DNA from: Perkinsus marinus ATCC 50983
Taxonomy: Eukaryota; Perkinsozoa; Perkinsida; Perkinsidae
Length of the DNA: 64,000 nucleotides
Assembly: GCF_000006405.1 (NCBI RefSeq)
Contig: NW_003205427.1
Coordinates: forward strand, 75,369 to 139,368
Direction of reading: 5' to 3'
Positions within the stretch are counted from its first letter, which is position 1. The number at the start of each line of letters is the position of its first letter. Under the pieces are notes generated by a model. The model did not search any database. It was not told the origin of the DNA and saw only the letters and a program-made list of their open reading frames with translations. The position numbers and the translations under genes are program-made. This document shows positions 63,416 to 64,000 of the stretch, piece after piece.

Positions 63416-63640
63416 TCTGAGCTATTTTTGTTGTTGACTATCATGATAACCGCAGTAGCATAGGCGTTGAAGTTGTTCCTGATTACTGGGCTTTGAGTTG
63501 AAAGCTTGTTGTTAGCGATGGGATGGGAATTTGTGATCGGAAAAAATAGTTTTTCATGAGGGAAATTTCGAATGTGGGAGATTCGTGGACATTCCAGCAC
63601 ACATGCTGGGGGAAGTTGTCTCAGCGGCTTGGTCCGCAAA

Positions 63641-64000
63641 ATGCTGTCGAAGGCGTTAGCGTTACGTCGGCTGCCTTCCCCAGCGGCATCACGAGCGTTC
63701 TCGACTGCGGCGACAGAGGGCGGCATTTGGACGGCAGCAGAGGCGGGGGACGGACAGGCGCCTTTGCTGCAGGCCCATGACCTCTCTTTCTACCAGCAGT
63801 TCGATGTGCCTTCCCTCGGAAAGTATCATAATTACTACCCAGAGAATACACCGTCATTCAATCTGATGGAAAGGTAGTGAATGCCGCGCTCGCCTCTGGT
63901 ACGACTCCTGTTCACCAGATGCGTGGATGAGGCCCATGCTAGAGGAGCGGAGTTGGCGTCTTCATATGACCCTTACCTTCCTGTGGACCTCATGCAGTCG
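63641..64000 (+). CDS. Mitochondrially targeted protein (5' part only)
   Basis: ATG 63641 gives MLSKALALRRLPSPAASRAF then STAATEGG, a classic mitochondrial presequence (Arg/Ala/Ser/Leu, no acidic residue for 23 positions, RAFS cleavage-like site). The mature part reads HDLSFYQQFDVPSLGKYHNY, YPENTPSFNLMER. An intron (63875-63922, GTAGTG to CACCAG) joins in phase to CVDEAHARGAELASSYDPYL, PVDLMQS at the window edge. I do not recognise the family. The short intron and clean presequence support a real gene. Confidence 0.65.

Overview
This is nuclear DNA from an intron-dense eukaryotic microbe. Genes lie on both strands and are packed tightly. They are cut into many small exons by GT-AG introns, a large share only 43-50 nt long. 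The exons encode ordinary eukaryotic proteins: an RBR ubiquitin ligase, KDEL receptor, LSm3, ribosomal protein uL14, a BuGZ/ZNF207 homologue, a HELQ-type helicase, ABCF and cathepsin L. From exon style and gene mix I infer a Perkinsus-like alveolate. That placement is an inference with no decisive marker in the window. One 100-N run (56775-56874) is a scaffold gap. Most long uninterrupted frames here are antisense or wrong-frame shadows, so the calls below come from stitching short exons at splice sites and checking phase.

Layout. 1-5.2 kb: an Ariadne-type RBR E3 ligase (minus, running off the left edge) and the KDEL receptor (minus). 5.9-10.4 kb: a GPR180/TMEM145-like membrane protein (plus) and an unrecognised serine-rich protein (plus). 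10.4-21 kb: gene-poor, with a cytochrome P450 (minus), a stray duplicate of one P450 exon, a LINE reverse-transcriptase relic and a diverged duplicated block. 21.2-35.3 kb: gene-dense, with a coiled-coil protein, an NHL beta-propeller, LSM3, a PITH protein, a phosphopantothenoylcysteine decarboxylase, BuGZ, RPL23, an ABCF ATPase and a fragment like the N-terminus of MnmE. 35.7-41 kb: a HELQ-like helicase (minus). 42-50.5 kb: small genes, including two chromodomain proteins in tandem and a multi-pass membrane protein. 51.3-53 kb: a METTL24-like methyltransferase. 53-64 kb: repeat-rich, with perfect hairpins, a papain-family protease, a gag-protease relic, a 143-bp tandem array, a Nup54-like coiled-coil gene and the start of a mitochondrially targeted protein.

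The most interesting structure is a roughly 165-bp dispersed element. Four of its six copies sit inside introns. Three of those introns (179-204 nt) consist almost wholly of the element, and it is spliced in either orientation, which is how an introner (intron-generating element) should look. Second is a large set of unrelated short perfect inverted repeats with 9-28 nt arms and 1-5 nt loops, dense in the intergenic DNA and clustered from 53 to 62 kb. Third, several 43-49 nt introns carry a tRNA T-arm/B-box-like motif.

Functionally the genes are mostly unconnected housekeeping. Adjacent pairs that may share promoters are RPL23/ABCF (divergent, 414 bp), the 44.0 kb pair (start codons 22 bp apart) and the 47.5 kb pair (start codons 2 bp apart).
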